The notes beneath the pieces are model-generated. The model ran no database searches, had not been told where the DNA came from, and worked only from the letters and a program-made list of their open reading frames with translations. Shown in pieces: positions 43,043 through 52,021 of a stretch of 64,000 nt of DNA. Source of the stretch: Proteiniclasticum sp. (GTDB lineage: Bacteria > Bacillota > Clostridia > Clostridiales > Clostridiaceae); assembly GCF_003514505.1 (NCBI RefSeq), contig NZ_DOPX01000012.1, forward strand, positions 1 through 64,000, given 5' to 3'. Each line of letters starts with the position of its first letter. Position 1 is the first letter of the stretch. The position numbers and the translations under genes are program-made.

Positions 43043-45154
43043 CTATTTTTTGATCTTATGTACTCTATCTTCCAAGCTGATCCAGAATGGGGATGCAACG
43101 AAGAAGGTAGACAATCCGCCGACCATGACGCCAATGGATATTGGCAGGGCAAAATCTCTGATCTGAGGCACAAATATCGCAACAGACAGAATTGTAAAGA
43201 GCGTTGTCAGAAGTGTACCTACAGATCTGGAGAAGGATTCACCCAAGGAGAGATTGATGATCTCCTTATTAGATAACCCTGGGTGAAGCTTCTTGTTTTC
43301 TCTGACTCTGTCAAAAACAACTATTGTATCATTGATGGAGTATCCCAAAATAGTGAGAACCGCCGCAATAAACGGTGTATTCACAGAAATCCTAGCTACA
43401 GCATAGATTGCAATCAGGAAGAAGATATCATGAACCAAAGCAAGGATTGCTGCAAATCCATAATTTTTCTTGAATCTGAAAGAAATATACACAAGCATCA
43501 ACGCTGCGGCAATAACGACCGCTTTCACTCCACCTTCTGTCAGTTCTCGGCCAATGGAAGCCCCGATCTCATCCAGTGTAATAATACTGTCTTCTTTTAA
43601 AGAATACTTTTCCTGAATCTGTTCCACCAGCTCATCAATGGTCTCTGTAGAAAGAGACTGGCTTCGCACTTCAATCTGAGTGTTGTCCACAACCTGTGTC
43701 TGAGCTTTGTCATCGTAAGTTTTGACGATTTCATCAATTTCAGTCTTGTCAAACTCCTGTCCGATTTCCATCACAAGTCTTGTACCACCTGCAAAATCCA
43801 GGCCTAAATTCAGCCCTTGGGTTGCCGTGAAGAAGATACCGATGGCCATAATAGCTGCAGATATGACTCTCCAGTATTTTGCCAAAGCAATGAAGTCTCT
43901 TTTCTTCTTAGGCGCTGGGTTGGATGAAACGCCAAAGTGTTCCGGCTTTGCGAGGAATCCCATGGAAACCCCCATCCAAAGCAGTCTTCTTGTAATCACA
44001 AGTGCTGAGAACATGGATATCACGATACCAATCATTAAGGTCAATGCAAATCCCTTCACTGCACCGGATCCAATATAGTAAAGAACCAGACCTGCAATGA
44101 TTGTAGTGATATTAGAGTCAATGATAGAGCTCATGGCATTGCTGAATCCAGATTTTATTGCTTTTGGAATATCATTTGTAACTGCCAGCTCTTCTCTGAT
44201 TCGCTCAAAGATCAGAACATTGGCATCCACAGCCATACCGATGGTAAGGAGGAACCCTGCAATACCTGATAATGAAAGTGTAGCATCGATGGCATAGAAC
44301 ACGAATAACAGAAGCCATACATAGAAACCTAGTGCTACGGAAGCAAGGAAACCTGGTCTTCTGTACTTTATCAGCATGAACAGCACAATCAGCGCAATAC
44401 CGATGATTGATGCAGTGAGAACATCTCCCATAACACCAGCACCAAGACTTGCACCGACAGTTTTCACTTCAATGGCTTTGACTGGGTATGGAAGAGCTCC
44501 AGAGTTGATGATTCCTGCTAGATTCTGAGCTTCCGCTACGGAGCTCATTCCTGTGATAACCGCCTGACCACCACTGATCACGTCGTTCACCATTGGATTT
44601 GACAGCTGTTCTCCATCCATATTAATGGAAATCTGCTTTCCTCTGAATTCTGTAGTTGCTTTTTCAAACTTTTCTGCACCAACTTCATTCAATATGAGAG
44701 ATACCACAGGCTGGCTGTTGGAGTCCAGCATACCGGATGCAGACTGCACATCACTACCTGTGAGTATTACATTGCCCTCAGGATCCTTAAATGTCAGTTC
44801 TCCTGTTGTCTGAAGATTTGTAACGATATCACTGGAATTGTAAACCCCAGGAATATCAATTCTGACACGTTTCTCTCCTTCGGTTGTAGAAACTGTTTCA
44901 CTCACACCAATTTTATTCACTCTAAGGTCCAGAAGTGTCTTAATGGAAGAAAGCTCCTCCTGTGTGAGTTTCTCTGCCTGAACTTCCATCACCACTGAGA
45001 CTCCACCTTGTAGATCCAGCCCTCGATTGATGACCTCACCAAAAGATTTAAAACGGTAGCCTCCCACCGTTAGCCCCTCTACAGCAGTAAAGGAAAGGAA
45101 TGATAATAAGACTAAAATAATGACAAATAAAGATATACTGCCTTTTCTTTTCAT
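43043..45154 (-). CDS. secDF: Protein translocase subunit SecDF (fused)
   Basis: A 703-residue membrane protein that uses proton motive force to help SecYEG export proteins. It is a natural SecD-SecF fusion with twelve expected membrane helices. SecD marks are NRGLDLQGGVSVVMEV and FLLTIGMAVDANVLIFERIREEL; SecF marks are GLNLGLDFAGGTRLVMEI and ILGYSINDTIVVFDRVRENK. I use the ATG at 45154, which follows GGAGGT at 9 nt, rather than a longer frame. yajC lies upstream, the usual partner. Confidence 0.95.
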   Translation of the reverse strand: MKRKGSISLFVIILVLLSFLSFTAVEGLTVGGYRFKSFGEVINRGLDLQGGVSVVMEVQAEKLTQEELSSIKTLLDLRVNKIGVSETVSTTEGEKRVRIDIPGVYNSSDIVTNLQTTGELTFKDPEGNVILTGSDVQSASGMLDSNSQPVVSLILNEVGAEKFEKATTEFRGKQISINMDGEQLSNPMVNDVISGGQAVITGMSSVAEAQNLAGIINSGALPYPVKAIEVKTVGASLGAGVMGDVLTASIIGIALIVLFMLIKYRRPGFLASVALGFYVWLLLFVFYAIDATLSLSGIAGFLLTIGMAVDANVLIFERIREELAVTNDIPKAIKSGFSNAMSSIIDSNITTIIAGLVLYYIGSGAVKGFALTLMIGIVISMFSALVITRRLLWMGVSMGFLAKPEHFGVSSNPAPKKKRDFIALAKYWRVISAAIMAIGIFFTATQGLNLGLDFAGGTRLVMEIGQEFDKTEIDEIVKTYDDKAQTQVVDNTQIEVRSQSLSTETIDELVEQIQEKYSLKEDSIITLDEIGASIGRELTEGGVKAVVIAAALMLVYISFRFKKNYGFAAILALVHDIFFLIAIYAVARISVNTPFIAAVLTILGYSINDTIVVFDRVRENKKLHPGLSNKEIINLSLGESFSRSVGTLLTTLFTILSVAIFVPQIRDFALPISIGVMVGGLSTFFVASPFWISLEDRVHKIKK

Positions 45155-45212
45155 CGTGAATTTACCTCCGATTTCTAATAGAACCATATTTTAGCTGTGT
45201 TTAGTCAAAATC

Positions 45213-45238
45213 AAAGGGCAGGCGAAACGCTGCCCTTT
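45213..45238 (-). terminator. Hairpin between yajC and secDF
   Basis: AAAGGGCAG and CTGCCCTTT form a 9-bp stem with an 8-nt loop. The minus strand continues GATTTTGAC, so the T-tract is imperfect. It may reduce secDF expression relative to yajC. Confidence 0.6.
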
Positions 45239-45270
45239 TCTGACTTTATGTTTTCACCTTGTCCCAGGTA

Positions 45271-45543
45271 TTATTCAGCAACCTCTGTACGAACTGACGC
45301 AACAGCATTCTTGGAGAATTTGATTTTTGTTCTGTCTGATCCTGTCTCCAAGGTAATGGTCTCTTCATCCAGTTTCACAATTTTTCCGATGATGCCGCCT
45401 CTTGTTGTTACCTCATCATTGATCTTCAGTTCACTGATCATCTTGGTGAACGCTGCCTTTCTTTTCTTCTCTGGAAGAAAGAGCATGAAATACATCAAAC
45501 CAAGCATGAGAATGATGGGGAGTAATTGTCTTACGATATCCAT
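45271..45543 (-). CDS. yajC: Preprotein translocase subunit YajC
   Basis: A 90-residue single-pass membrane protein associated with SecDF. The N-terminal helix LLPIILMLGLMYFMLFLP is followed by KKRKAAFTKMISELKINDEV and TRGGIIGKIVKLDEET, the family core. Genes tgt, yajC and secDF are in the usual bacterial order. Confidence 0.94.
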   Translation of the reverse strand: MDIVRQLLPIILMLGLMYFMLFLPEKKRKAAFTKMISELKINDEVTTRGGIIGKIVKLDEETITLETGSDRTKIKFSKNAVASVRTEVAE

Positions 45544-45639
45544 AATTAAGCCTCCATTGTTTAATACTACTATTATAGTGAATTTTGTATGAATAAGAAA
45601 GATATTCAGGTAAAGTTCTTCAATAAACTCTGATTATTT

Positions 45640-46785
45640 CTATTTTTCGACAGGTTCTTGTCCTCTGGACCACTCCGAAAGTTTATTCTCTTTAAATTCA
45701 TGAAATCTGTCCTCATCCAGTGCTTTCCGGATATCTTCCATGAGCTTATTGTAGAAATAAAGATTATGAAGCACACAAAGCCTTAAGGCCAGCATCTCTT
45801 TCGCTTTAAAAAGATGTCTGATGTAGCTTCTTGTATAATGCTTGCAGGCTGGACACTCACACCCTTCATCAATTGGCTTCTCATCCATCTCGAAGCGCTT
45901 GTTGTTCAGATTGATTTTACCCCTGGAAGTGAATACATGTCCATGTCTTCCGTTTCGCGCTGGAAGAACACAGTCAAAGAAATCCACGCCTCTTTCCACA
46001 GACTCCAGTATGTTTTCAGGTGTACCAACCCCCATGAGATAAATGGGTTTGTCTTGAGGAAGATGAGGAACTACCACATCCAGAATCCGATACATTTCCT
46101 CGTGAGTTTCTCCTACTGCAAGACCACCGATGGCATAACCATCCAGATCCATTTTCGAAATTTCCTTGGCATGGGCAATTCGGATATCCTCATAAGTGCC
46201 ACCTTGATTAATGCCAAATAGCATCTGCTTCTTATTGATTGTATCCTCTTTTGCATTCAGCCGGTCCAGTTCGTTTTTCGAACGCACAAGCCATCTTGTG
46301 GTTCTTTCCACTGATTTTTCCACATACTGCCGTTCTGCAGGCAGTTCAATGCACTCATCAAAGGCCATGGCTATGGTAGAAGCCAAATTCGACTGGATTC
46401 TCATAGACTCTTCTGGCCCCATGAAGATGGAACTTCCATCAATATGTGAGTTGAAGGTAACCCCTTCTTCTTTGATCTTTCGGATCTTTGCCAGGGAAAA
46501 GACCTGGAACCCCCCTGAATCAGTCAGAATGGGTCTATCCCAGTTCATAAACTTATGGATACCCCCCATTTTTCTCACCAGCTTATCTCCTGGTCTAAGG
46601 TGAAGGTGATAAGTATTGCTCAGCTCTACCTGACACCCTATTTCTTTAAGATCCATGGAAGAAACAGCACCTTTGATCACCGCTAGAGTTCCTACATTCA
46701 TAAATACAGGTGTTTCTATCGTTCCGTGAGGCGTTTCAAACCGCCCTCTTCGCGCTCTTTTCTCAGTTTTTAACAATGTGTACAT
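45640..46785 (-). CDS. tgt: tRNA-guanine transglycosylase
   Basis: A 381-residue enzyme that exchanges guanine 34 in GUN-anticodon tRNAs for a 7-deazaguanine (preQ1). LTDSGGFQVFSL contains the general-base Asp, GGLAVGE the substrate loop, DCVLPARNGRHG the nucleophile region. The zinc site is in CECPACKHYTRSYIRHLF and the following LCVLHNLYF. It acts before QueA, encoded directly upstream. Confidence 0.97.
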   Translation of the reverse strand: MYTLLKTEKRARRGRFETPHGTIETPVFMNVGTLAVIKGAVSSMDLKEIGCQVELSNTYHLHLRPGDKLVRKMGGIHKFMNWDRPILTDSGGFQVFSLAKIRKIKEEGVTFNSHIDGSSIFMGPEESMRIQSNLASTIAMAFDECIELPAERQYVEKSVERTTRWLVRSKNELDRLNAKEDTINKKQMLFGINQGGTYEDIRIAHAKEISKMDLDGYAIGGLAVGETHEEMYRILDVVVPHLPQDKPIYLMGVGTPENILESVERGVDFFDCVLPARNGRHGHVFTSRGKINLNNKRFEMDEKPIDEGCECPACKHYTRSYIRHLFKAKEMLALRLCVLHNLYFYNKLMEDIRKALDEDRFHEFKENKLSEWSRGQEPVEK

Positions 46786-46798
46786 TTATCCGTTCACC

Positions 46799-47827
46799 CT
46801 ATTCCTTTATCAACATCGAATCTCCAAAACTAAAGAACCGATATTTCTCTTTTACAGCAGTCCTATAAGCACTCATTACATTTTCCTGACCCGCTAAAGC
46901 AGAGACCAGCATAATTAGTGTGGACTCAGGCAGATGGAAGTTCGTAATGAGGCAGTCCACACATTTGAAGTGATAACCCGGATAGATAAAGATCTTTGTA
47001 TATCCGGAGGCTTCACGTACAAATCCCTTCTCATCTGCGATGGTTTCCAAGGTTCTTGTGGATGTGGTGCCTACAGAAATAATTCTTCTGCCTTCATTTT
47101 TGGCATTATTGATGATTTCCGCATTCTTTGCATCGAGACTGTAGAATTCTTCATGCATATCATGGTTTTCCACAGACTCAACCTTCACTGGCCGAAATGT
47201 GCCCAGCCCCACGTGAAGTGTTAAGAAAGCTGTCTGCACTCCCATACTCTGCAGCTTATCTAAAAGCTCCTTCGTAAAATGCAATCCAGCTGTAGGTGCT
47301 GCAGCAGACCCCTCTTCTCTGGAATAAACCGTCTGATATCTTTCTCTGTCTTCCAGTTTCTCTTTAATGTAAGGTGGAAGAGGCATCTCTCCCAGACGGT
47401 CCAGGATTTCTTCGAACACACCATCGTAAAAGAACTTTACGATTCTGTTTCCATTCTCAAGAACATCCAGAACTTCAGCCTTTAGAAGTCCCTCTCCAAA
47501 TGTGAACTTGGCACCTTTACGTGCTCTCTTTCCTGGTTTCGCCAAGCATTCATAGGTATCCAGCATCTTTCTGTTCAGAAGCAGGAACTCTATTTTCCCT
47601 TCTGTATCCTCCTTGACTCCAAGAAGCCTTGCAGGAATCACCCTGGTGTCGTTGAGGACGAGAACATCACCCTTTCTCAGAAAGTCCGGCAGATCCCCAA
47701 AATGCTGATGGTTGATCTCACCCGTTTTCTTATCCAGAACCAGCAGTCTGGATGAGTCTCTTTTCTCCAAAGGGTGTTGGGCTATAAGCTCTTCAGGCAA
47801 ATCAAAATAAAAATCTTCAACTTTCAA
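46799..47827 (-). CDS. queA: S-adenosylmethionine:tRNA ribosyltransferase-isomerase
   Basis: A 342-residue enzyme that transfers the ribosyl part of SAM to preQ1-modified tRNA, giving epoxyqueuosine. Conserved blocks are FYFDLPEELIAQHPLEKRD, RVIPARLLG, PLPPYIKEKLEDRERYQTVY-like, GSAAAPTAGLHFT and DCLITNFHLPESTLIMLVSA. With tgt it makes the last-but-one steps of queuosine; preQ1 synthesis genes are not in view, so preQ1 may be salvaged. Confidence 0.97.
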   Translation of the reverse strand: MKVEDFYFDLPEELIAQHPLEKRDSSRLLVLDKKTGEINHQHFGDLPDFLRKGDVLVLNDTRVIPARLLGVKEDTEGKIEFLLLNRKMLDTYECLAKPGKRARKGAKFTFGEGLLKAEVLDVLENGNRIVKFFYDGVFEEILDRLGEMPLPPYIKEKLEDRERYQTVYSREEGSAAAPTAGLHFTKELLDKLQSMGVQTAFLTLHVGLGTFRPVKVESVENHDMHEEFYSLDAKNAEIINNAKNEGRRIISVGTTSTRTLETIADEKGFVREASGYTKIFIYPGYHFKCVDCLITNFHLPESTLIMLVSALAGQENVMSAYRTAVKEKYRFFSFGDSMLIKE

Positions 47828-47842
47828 CTTTTTTCCTCATTT

Positions 47843-48862
47843 CTACAGTAAACTTTGTTGGCCTCTTTGATCTTTTTTCACCCCGAGGTGTTCATAGGTC
47901 TTATCGGTCACCACACGGCCCCGTGGCGTTCTCATGATAAATCCCTTCTGAAGAAGATAAGGTTCGTAAACATCCACAATGGTGTCTACTTCTTCTCCGA
48001 TAAAAAATGACAGAGTCTCCGCACCAACCGGACCACCGTTGAAATGGTGCACCATGGCTTCCAGAATTTTACGGTCTATACGGTCAAATCCTTCATCATC
48101 CACATCTAATAGCTTCAGTGCCATTTCAGCAGTTTCGTCTGTTATGATGTTCTCACCTTTTACCTGAGAAAAATCCCGTACCCGTTTCAAGAGCCTGTTT
48201 GCAATTCTCGGTGTTCCTCTGGAACGCCTTGCGATGGAGAGCGCCCCTTCATCACTGATCTCAAAATCCAGTATCCTGGCACTTCTTACTATAATCTCCT
48301 TGAGTTCTTCGTTGCTGTAATACTCCATGGAAAGCTGAACACCAAAACGGTCCCGAAGCGGTGAGGTTAGAAGACCAATCCGTGTGGTTGCACCAATCAG
48401 CGTGAATCTTGCTAAATCCAGTCGGATGGACTTCGCCTGAGCACCTTTTCCGATGACAATATCCAAGGAGTAATCTTCCATGGCCGGGTAAAGAATCTCT
48501 TCCACAGTTCTGGACAGACGGTGTATTTCATCGATAAAAAGAACATCTTTGTCTGTAAGTGTTGTCAAGATCGATGCGAGATCCCCAGCTTTTTCGATGG
48601 CAGGACCAGATGTGATTTTTAAGGTGCCTCCCATTTCCCGTGCAATGATATTCGCCAATGTTGTTTTTCCAAGTCCGGGCGGTCCATGAAGAATTACATG
48701 ATCCAGAGATTCCTCTCTTAATTGCGCCGCTTTAATAAAAACTTTCAGATTATCTTTGACCTTCTCCTGTCCGATATATTCTGAGAGCTTTAAGGGTCTT
48801 AAGGAATATTCGTTTACTATATCCTCCTCCATGAACTCAGAGGTTATCACGCGTTCATTCAT
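47843..48862 (-). CDS. ruvB: Holliday junction branch migration ATPase RuvB
   Basis: A 339-residue AAA+ motor that drives branch migration with RuvA. N-terminal LRPLKLSEYIGQEKVKDNL, Walker A GPPGLGKTTL, Walker B FIDEIHRL, sensor GATTRIGLLTSPLRDRFG, and the C-terminal winged-helix with TPRGRV. Starts 10 nt from the ruvA stop. Confidence 0.97.
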   Translation of the reverse strand: MNERVITSEFMEEDIVNEYSLRPLKLSEYIGQEKVKDNLKVFIKAAQLREESLDHVILHGPPGLGKTTLANIIAREMGGTLKITSGPAIEKAGDLASILTTLTDKDVLFIDEIHRLSRTVEEILYPAMEDYSLDIVIGKGAQAKSIRLDLARFTLIGATTRIGLLTSPLRDRFGVQLSMEYYSNEELKEIIVRSARILDFEISDEGALSIARRSRGTPRIANRLLKRVRDFSQVKGENIITDETAEMALKLLDVDDEGFDRIDRKILEAMVHHFNGGPVGAETLSFFIGEEVDTIVDVYEPYLLQKGFIMRTPRGRVVTDKTYEHLGVKKDQRGQQSLL

Positions 48863-48872
48863 TTTTTCTCTC

Positions 48873-49472
48873 CTAATTCATCAGATATTTCAGGGCATCC
48901 TTTAATACATTTTCAATGCTCTGCTCCCCATTGATTTCTTCCAGCGCTTTACTTGCTTCACGTTCAGAATAACCCAACGTCATCAGCGCCGCCAGTGCTT
49001 CATTTGCAATACTATCTGATATTGCTTGTTTCTTCTGATCCTCATCCAGGGAGGACAGATCTTCAATATGGATCTTTCCCTTTAATTCGAGTATGAGACG
49101 TTGAGCAATCTTCTTGCCAATCCCAGGTGCTTTCATCAGCAGAGACTCATTCTCATGCACTATGGCATACTTCAGGTTCTCAGGCGCACTGGCGGAAAGA
49201 AGTGATAATGCAGCTTTTGCTCCCACTCCATTTATCGTGATCAGGATTAAAAACAATTCCAGCTCCTCTCTTGTTGAAAATCCATATAAGCCAATGAAAT
49301 CCTCCCGGACAATCTGTGTAAGAAACAAGGTCACTTCCTCATTGGTTTGAGGCATCATCGCCATGGTATACCCTGATGTGAAAATCTTGTATCCTATTCC
49401 ACTGTTTTCCACGGTCACATAGTCTTTAAAAATACCGACAAATCTGCCTCTAACATAATCGTACATTCCCAT
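48873..49472 (-). CDS. ruvA: Holliday junction branch migration protein RuvA
   Basis: A 199-residue junction-binding protein. Domain I has YDYVRGRFVGIFKDYVTVEN, the helix-hairpin-helix region has TINGVGAKAALSLLS and APGIGKKIAQRLILELK, and a flexible linker leads to the RuvB-binding domain III (ANEALAALMTLGYSEREASK). ruvC does not lie upstream; a wall-related gene pair is found there instead. Confidence 0.95.
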   Translation of the reverse strand: MGMYDYVRGRFVGIFKDYVTVENSGIGYKIFTSGYTMAMMPQTNEEVTLFLTQIVREDFIGLYGFSTREELELFLILITINGVGAKAALSLLSASAPENLKYAIVHENESLLMKAPGIGKKIAQRLILELKGKIHIEDLSSLDEDQKKQAISDSIANEALAALMTLGYSEREASKALEEINGEQSIENVLKDALKYLMN

Positions 49473-49562
49473 TCCTCCACATAATTTCTTTATTATCTTA
49501 TCATGATTCTATTGAAATATAAATCAGATGATCTACGAGTTCAAGTCTCCCGAGTAATGAAA

Positions 49563-49600
49563 TAAATCGTTGCCAAGTGGATGGATCACTCAGCAACGAC
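49563..49600 (-). terminator. Intrinsic terminator after the FemABX gene
   Basis: CGTTGC (49568-49573) and GCAACG (49593-49598) pair, with an inner AGTG/CACT pairing. On the minus strand it is followed by ATTTATTTCATT. It separates the FemX/ATP-grasp unit from ruvA. Confidence 0.7.
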
Positions 49601-49634
49601 TCCTCCAAGCCTATTATTGAAAAACAAATGTCTG

Positions 49635-50657
49635 TTATTTGCTGTTGAAAGCTGAATAAAGATCCTCGTTGAAAACCACATCAAGCTCTCCAATGAACTC
49701 TTTGTGACCATCACCACCACAAAAGTTATACTTGAACATATATAGTCCATTAGATGGTTCGAAATCAAAAATCCCGCCCATATCGTACTGTTTGTATCCG
49801 TTCCTTATTGCATAAAGTATAGCTTCATAGTTCATCTGAATGCTTGCATTCAAGTTGCGTTTGTTGTTGGAGCTTGCAGCATATATATAAAAGGATTTTT
49901 TATTGTATGAAACCACTATACAAGTTGAAAGAACCTCATTTTCATCATCAAAGGTTTCAAAAATACAAGCATCGCTATATGCGTTCATCAATCTTACAAA
50001 GTACTCTTTTGGCCGATAAAGAATCCCCTGCCTTTTGGACATGTCTACGGTTAAACTATAAAATCGATCCAAAGCTTCTTCAAACATTAAATCAGAGACT
50101 CTAATGATCCGGGTATTCAACCCATTCTTATAGGTTTTTCTGATTTTTGTACGTTGATTGCTTGAAAAAACCTTCATGACCTCCTCTTCACTTATGTCCT
50201 CCAAATCTAAAATCATGTTATGCTTTGGATTTGTAAACACCTTAATATTCTCCTGTTCATTTGAACGGAAAGCATATCCTAAGCTGCGGTACTTCTCCAC
50301 TAACTCATGATCTTGCATCACTTCAGGGTCCATTCTCAGAAAAAAACCATTGCGTTTTTTTACAGCAGGCATTGCTTCCTTTATGAGCTCCTGTACAGTT
50401 TCTATATCATAAAAATCACATACTGGACCTCTTGGTGCATACATAAATGCATTCTCTCCATCATTCTTCACTGATAATATGGATAAAGCCGCCCGAATAT
50501 CTCCGTTCTCATCTTCAAGATAAACATAATCCGCATCCCAGTTGTTCTTCACTTCTTTCCATCCCATGGATTGGAGCATATGCCCATATGGACTTTCTTT
50601 CACATAGTTCTCATATTTTTTCACCATAATATCATTACTCAAATCTAATACCGGCAT
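49635..50657 (-). CDS. FemABX-type aminoacyl-tRNA-dependent peptidoglycan transferase
   Basis: A GNAT-fold protein of about 340 residues in the Fem family, which adds amino acids from charged tRNA to the stem peptide of lipid II or UDP-MurNAc-pentapeptide. Marks are YVKESPYGHMLQSMGWKEVK near the start, GFFLRMDPEV, TKIRKTYKNGLNTRI, AASSNNKRNLNASIQMNYEA and QYDMGGIFDFEPSNGLYMFK near the end. I start at 50657, preceded by GAGG; the frame is open to a GTG at 50702 that overlaps the ATP-grasp stop. The same AAAGTGAGGA sequence precedes the ATP-grasp start, which supports this choice. Amino acid added: unknown. Confidence 0.82.
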   Translation of the reverse strand: MPVLDLSNDIMVKKYENYVKESPYGHMLQSMGWKEVKNNWDADYVYLEDENGDIRAALSILSVKNDGENAFMYAPRGPVCDFYDIETVQELIKEAMPAVKKRNGFFLRMDPEVMQDHELVEKYRSLGYAFRSNEQENIKVFTNPKHNMILDLEDISEEEVMKVFSSNQRTKIRKTYKNGLNTRIIRVSDLMFEEALDRFYSLTVDMSKRQGILYRPKEYFVRLMNAYSDACIFETFDDENEVLSTCIVVSYNKKSFYIYAASSNNKRNLNASIQMNYEAILYAIRNGYKQYDMGGIFDFEPSNGLYMFKYNFCGGDGHKEFIGELDVVFNEDLYSAFNSK

Positions 50658-50698
50658 CAGTGTCCTCACTTTCATCCTTATATTCGTTCTATCTAAAT

Positions 50699-51931
50699 TC
50701 ACTTCTGTTTGCGTTCTAAATTCTTTAATAGAGATTTTTTATACAAAGAAAAGTATCTGAATATCACCCATCTTCTTTGTAACGATAAATCTTTGTCGTA
50801 AAATAATGTTGTTCCTTTATTTGCTGTTTTTTTTGCTTGATGAAATAGTTCTAAATCTGTTCTTTCAAGCATCTTATATACAGTACCGGAAAAGCAATTC
50901 ATCCATAAAAAATTCTTGTCTCCATAGATAATACTTTCGACAGGTTTCCTCATTACAAGATCTTCCACGATTGGCACAGCAATATTGGCTCCTGCAAGAG
51001 TTGAGAAAAAACTGCTTCTGCCTTGACGCATATTGATCTCAAACACTTTAAACTTGCCATCTGACGCGTCAAGTTTAAAATCAAAATTCGATAATCCAGT
51101 ATAGTTGATGCTTTCAAGGAAGTGCTTTATTTTACGATAAAGCATCTGGACATCTTCATTCATTTCCGTACTGATTATCGCCACATAATTTCCTCTCATG
51201 ACTGGATCCGGATCCTCAATGGCGATTCTTCCAAGTGACATAAGTCTCACTTTCCCTTGACTGTCTGAGTATACATTCATGACATACTCATTTGTCACAT
51301 CCCCATAAACATATTCCTGTAGTATCATGTTATGTTTATACCCTGCTCCATAGATTGAACTGAGTGCTTTATTCAACGAATCTGCATCTTCGAGAATATA
51401 CGCTTTTTCTTTACCTTCAAATTTGAGATCAAAATAATCGCTGCTTTCAGCTGGTTTTAAGACAACGGGGAAAGAAAGCTCTGATTTGTGTTCTGAATAG
51501 TTCCTATGATCAATCATTTCAGCTTTAGGATAATCCAGTTCATACTTCTCGCATAATTCATAAAAATTCATCTTATTTGACAGGAAGATCCCTTGTTCTG
51601 CTTCAGTGTAAGGGATTACGTAGTATTTGCTCAGCTCATTGTAATTGCTTAAAATCCTAAAAACATACTGTTCACTTGCAGCAAACAAAATAAGCTTCTT
51701 ATTGGAGTTTTCAACTGCATAATCTTTCAGTGTTTTTACCATGATGTCATCATTCGAAAAGTTCGGCACTTCTGTCACATCGCAAATTTTGGAATGATCC
51801 ACCATAAGCAGCTTTCTTGTTCCAAATACTTTGCTGATGCTTCCATAAGCCATATGAAAAGCTCTTGCGACTCCATACGTATTCAAATCTGTACCGATGA
51901 TAACAGGTTGGAAAAATACACTCTCTGTCAT
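50699..51931 (-). CDS. ATP-grasp carboxylate-amine ligase, resembling D-aspartate ligase (Asl)
   Basis: A 410-residue ATP-grasp protein. The N-terminal PVIIGTDLNTYGVARAFHMAYG resembles, from memory, the start of the Enterococcus faecium D-aspartate ligase that adds D-Asp to the lysine of UDP-MurNAc-pentapeptide. Core motifs are FPVVLKPAESSDYF (ATP lysine), MILQEYVYGD, and FDFKLDASDGKFKVFEINMRQGRSSFF (metal-binding Glu and Asn). It shares an operon with a FemABX gene, which fits a role in a peptide bridge or related surface polymer. No aspartate racemase lies next to it. Substrate is inference. Confidence 0.72.
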   Translation of the reverse strand: MTESVFFQPVIIGTDLNTYGVARAFHMAYGSISKVFGTRKLLMVDHSKICDVTEVPNFSNDDIMVKTLKDYAVENSNKKLILFAASEQYVFRILSNYNELSKYYVIPYTEAEQGIFLSNKMNFYELCEKYELDYPKAEMIDHRNYSEHKSELSFPVVLKPAESSDYFDLKFEGKEKAYILEDADSLNKALSSIYGAGYKHNMILQEYVYGDVTNEYVMNVYSDSQGKVRLMSLGRIAIEDPDPVMRGNYVAIISTEMNEDVQMLYRKIKHFLESINYTGLSNFDFKLDASDGKFKVFEINMRQGRSSFFSTLAGANIAVPIVEDLVMRKPVESIIYGDKNFLWMNCFSGTVYKMLERTDLELFHQAKKTANKGTTLFYDKDLSLQRRWVIFRYFSLYKKSLLKNLERKQK

Positions 51932-51993
51932 AGTAGAATCCTCACTTTCAGTTCTCTTTGATGATATCCATAATTATTGCATTCAATTTACAT

Positions 51994-52021
51994 ATTATAC
52001 CATTGGGTTGGTCTTTCGCAA
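51994..52021 (-). promoter_or_regulatory. Candidate promoter of the ATP-grasp/FemABX operon
   Basis: On the minus strand TTGCGA (52016-52021) is 16 bp from TATAAT (51994-51999), which is preceded by TGG, an extended -10. The transcript would start near 51987, leaving a leader of about 55 nt before the ATP-grasp start. Confidence 0.6.
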
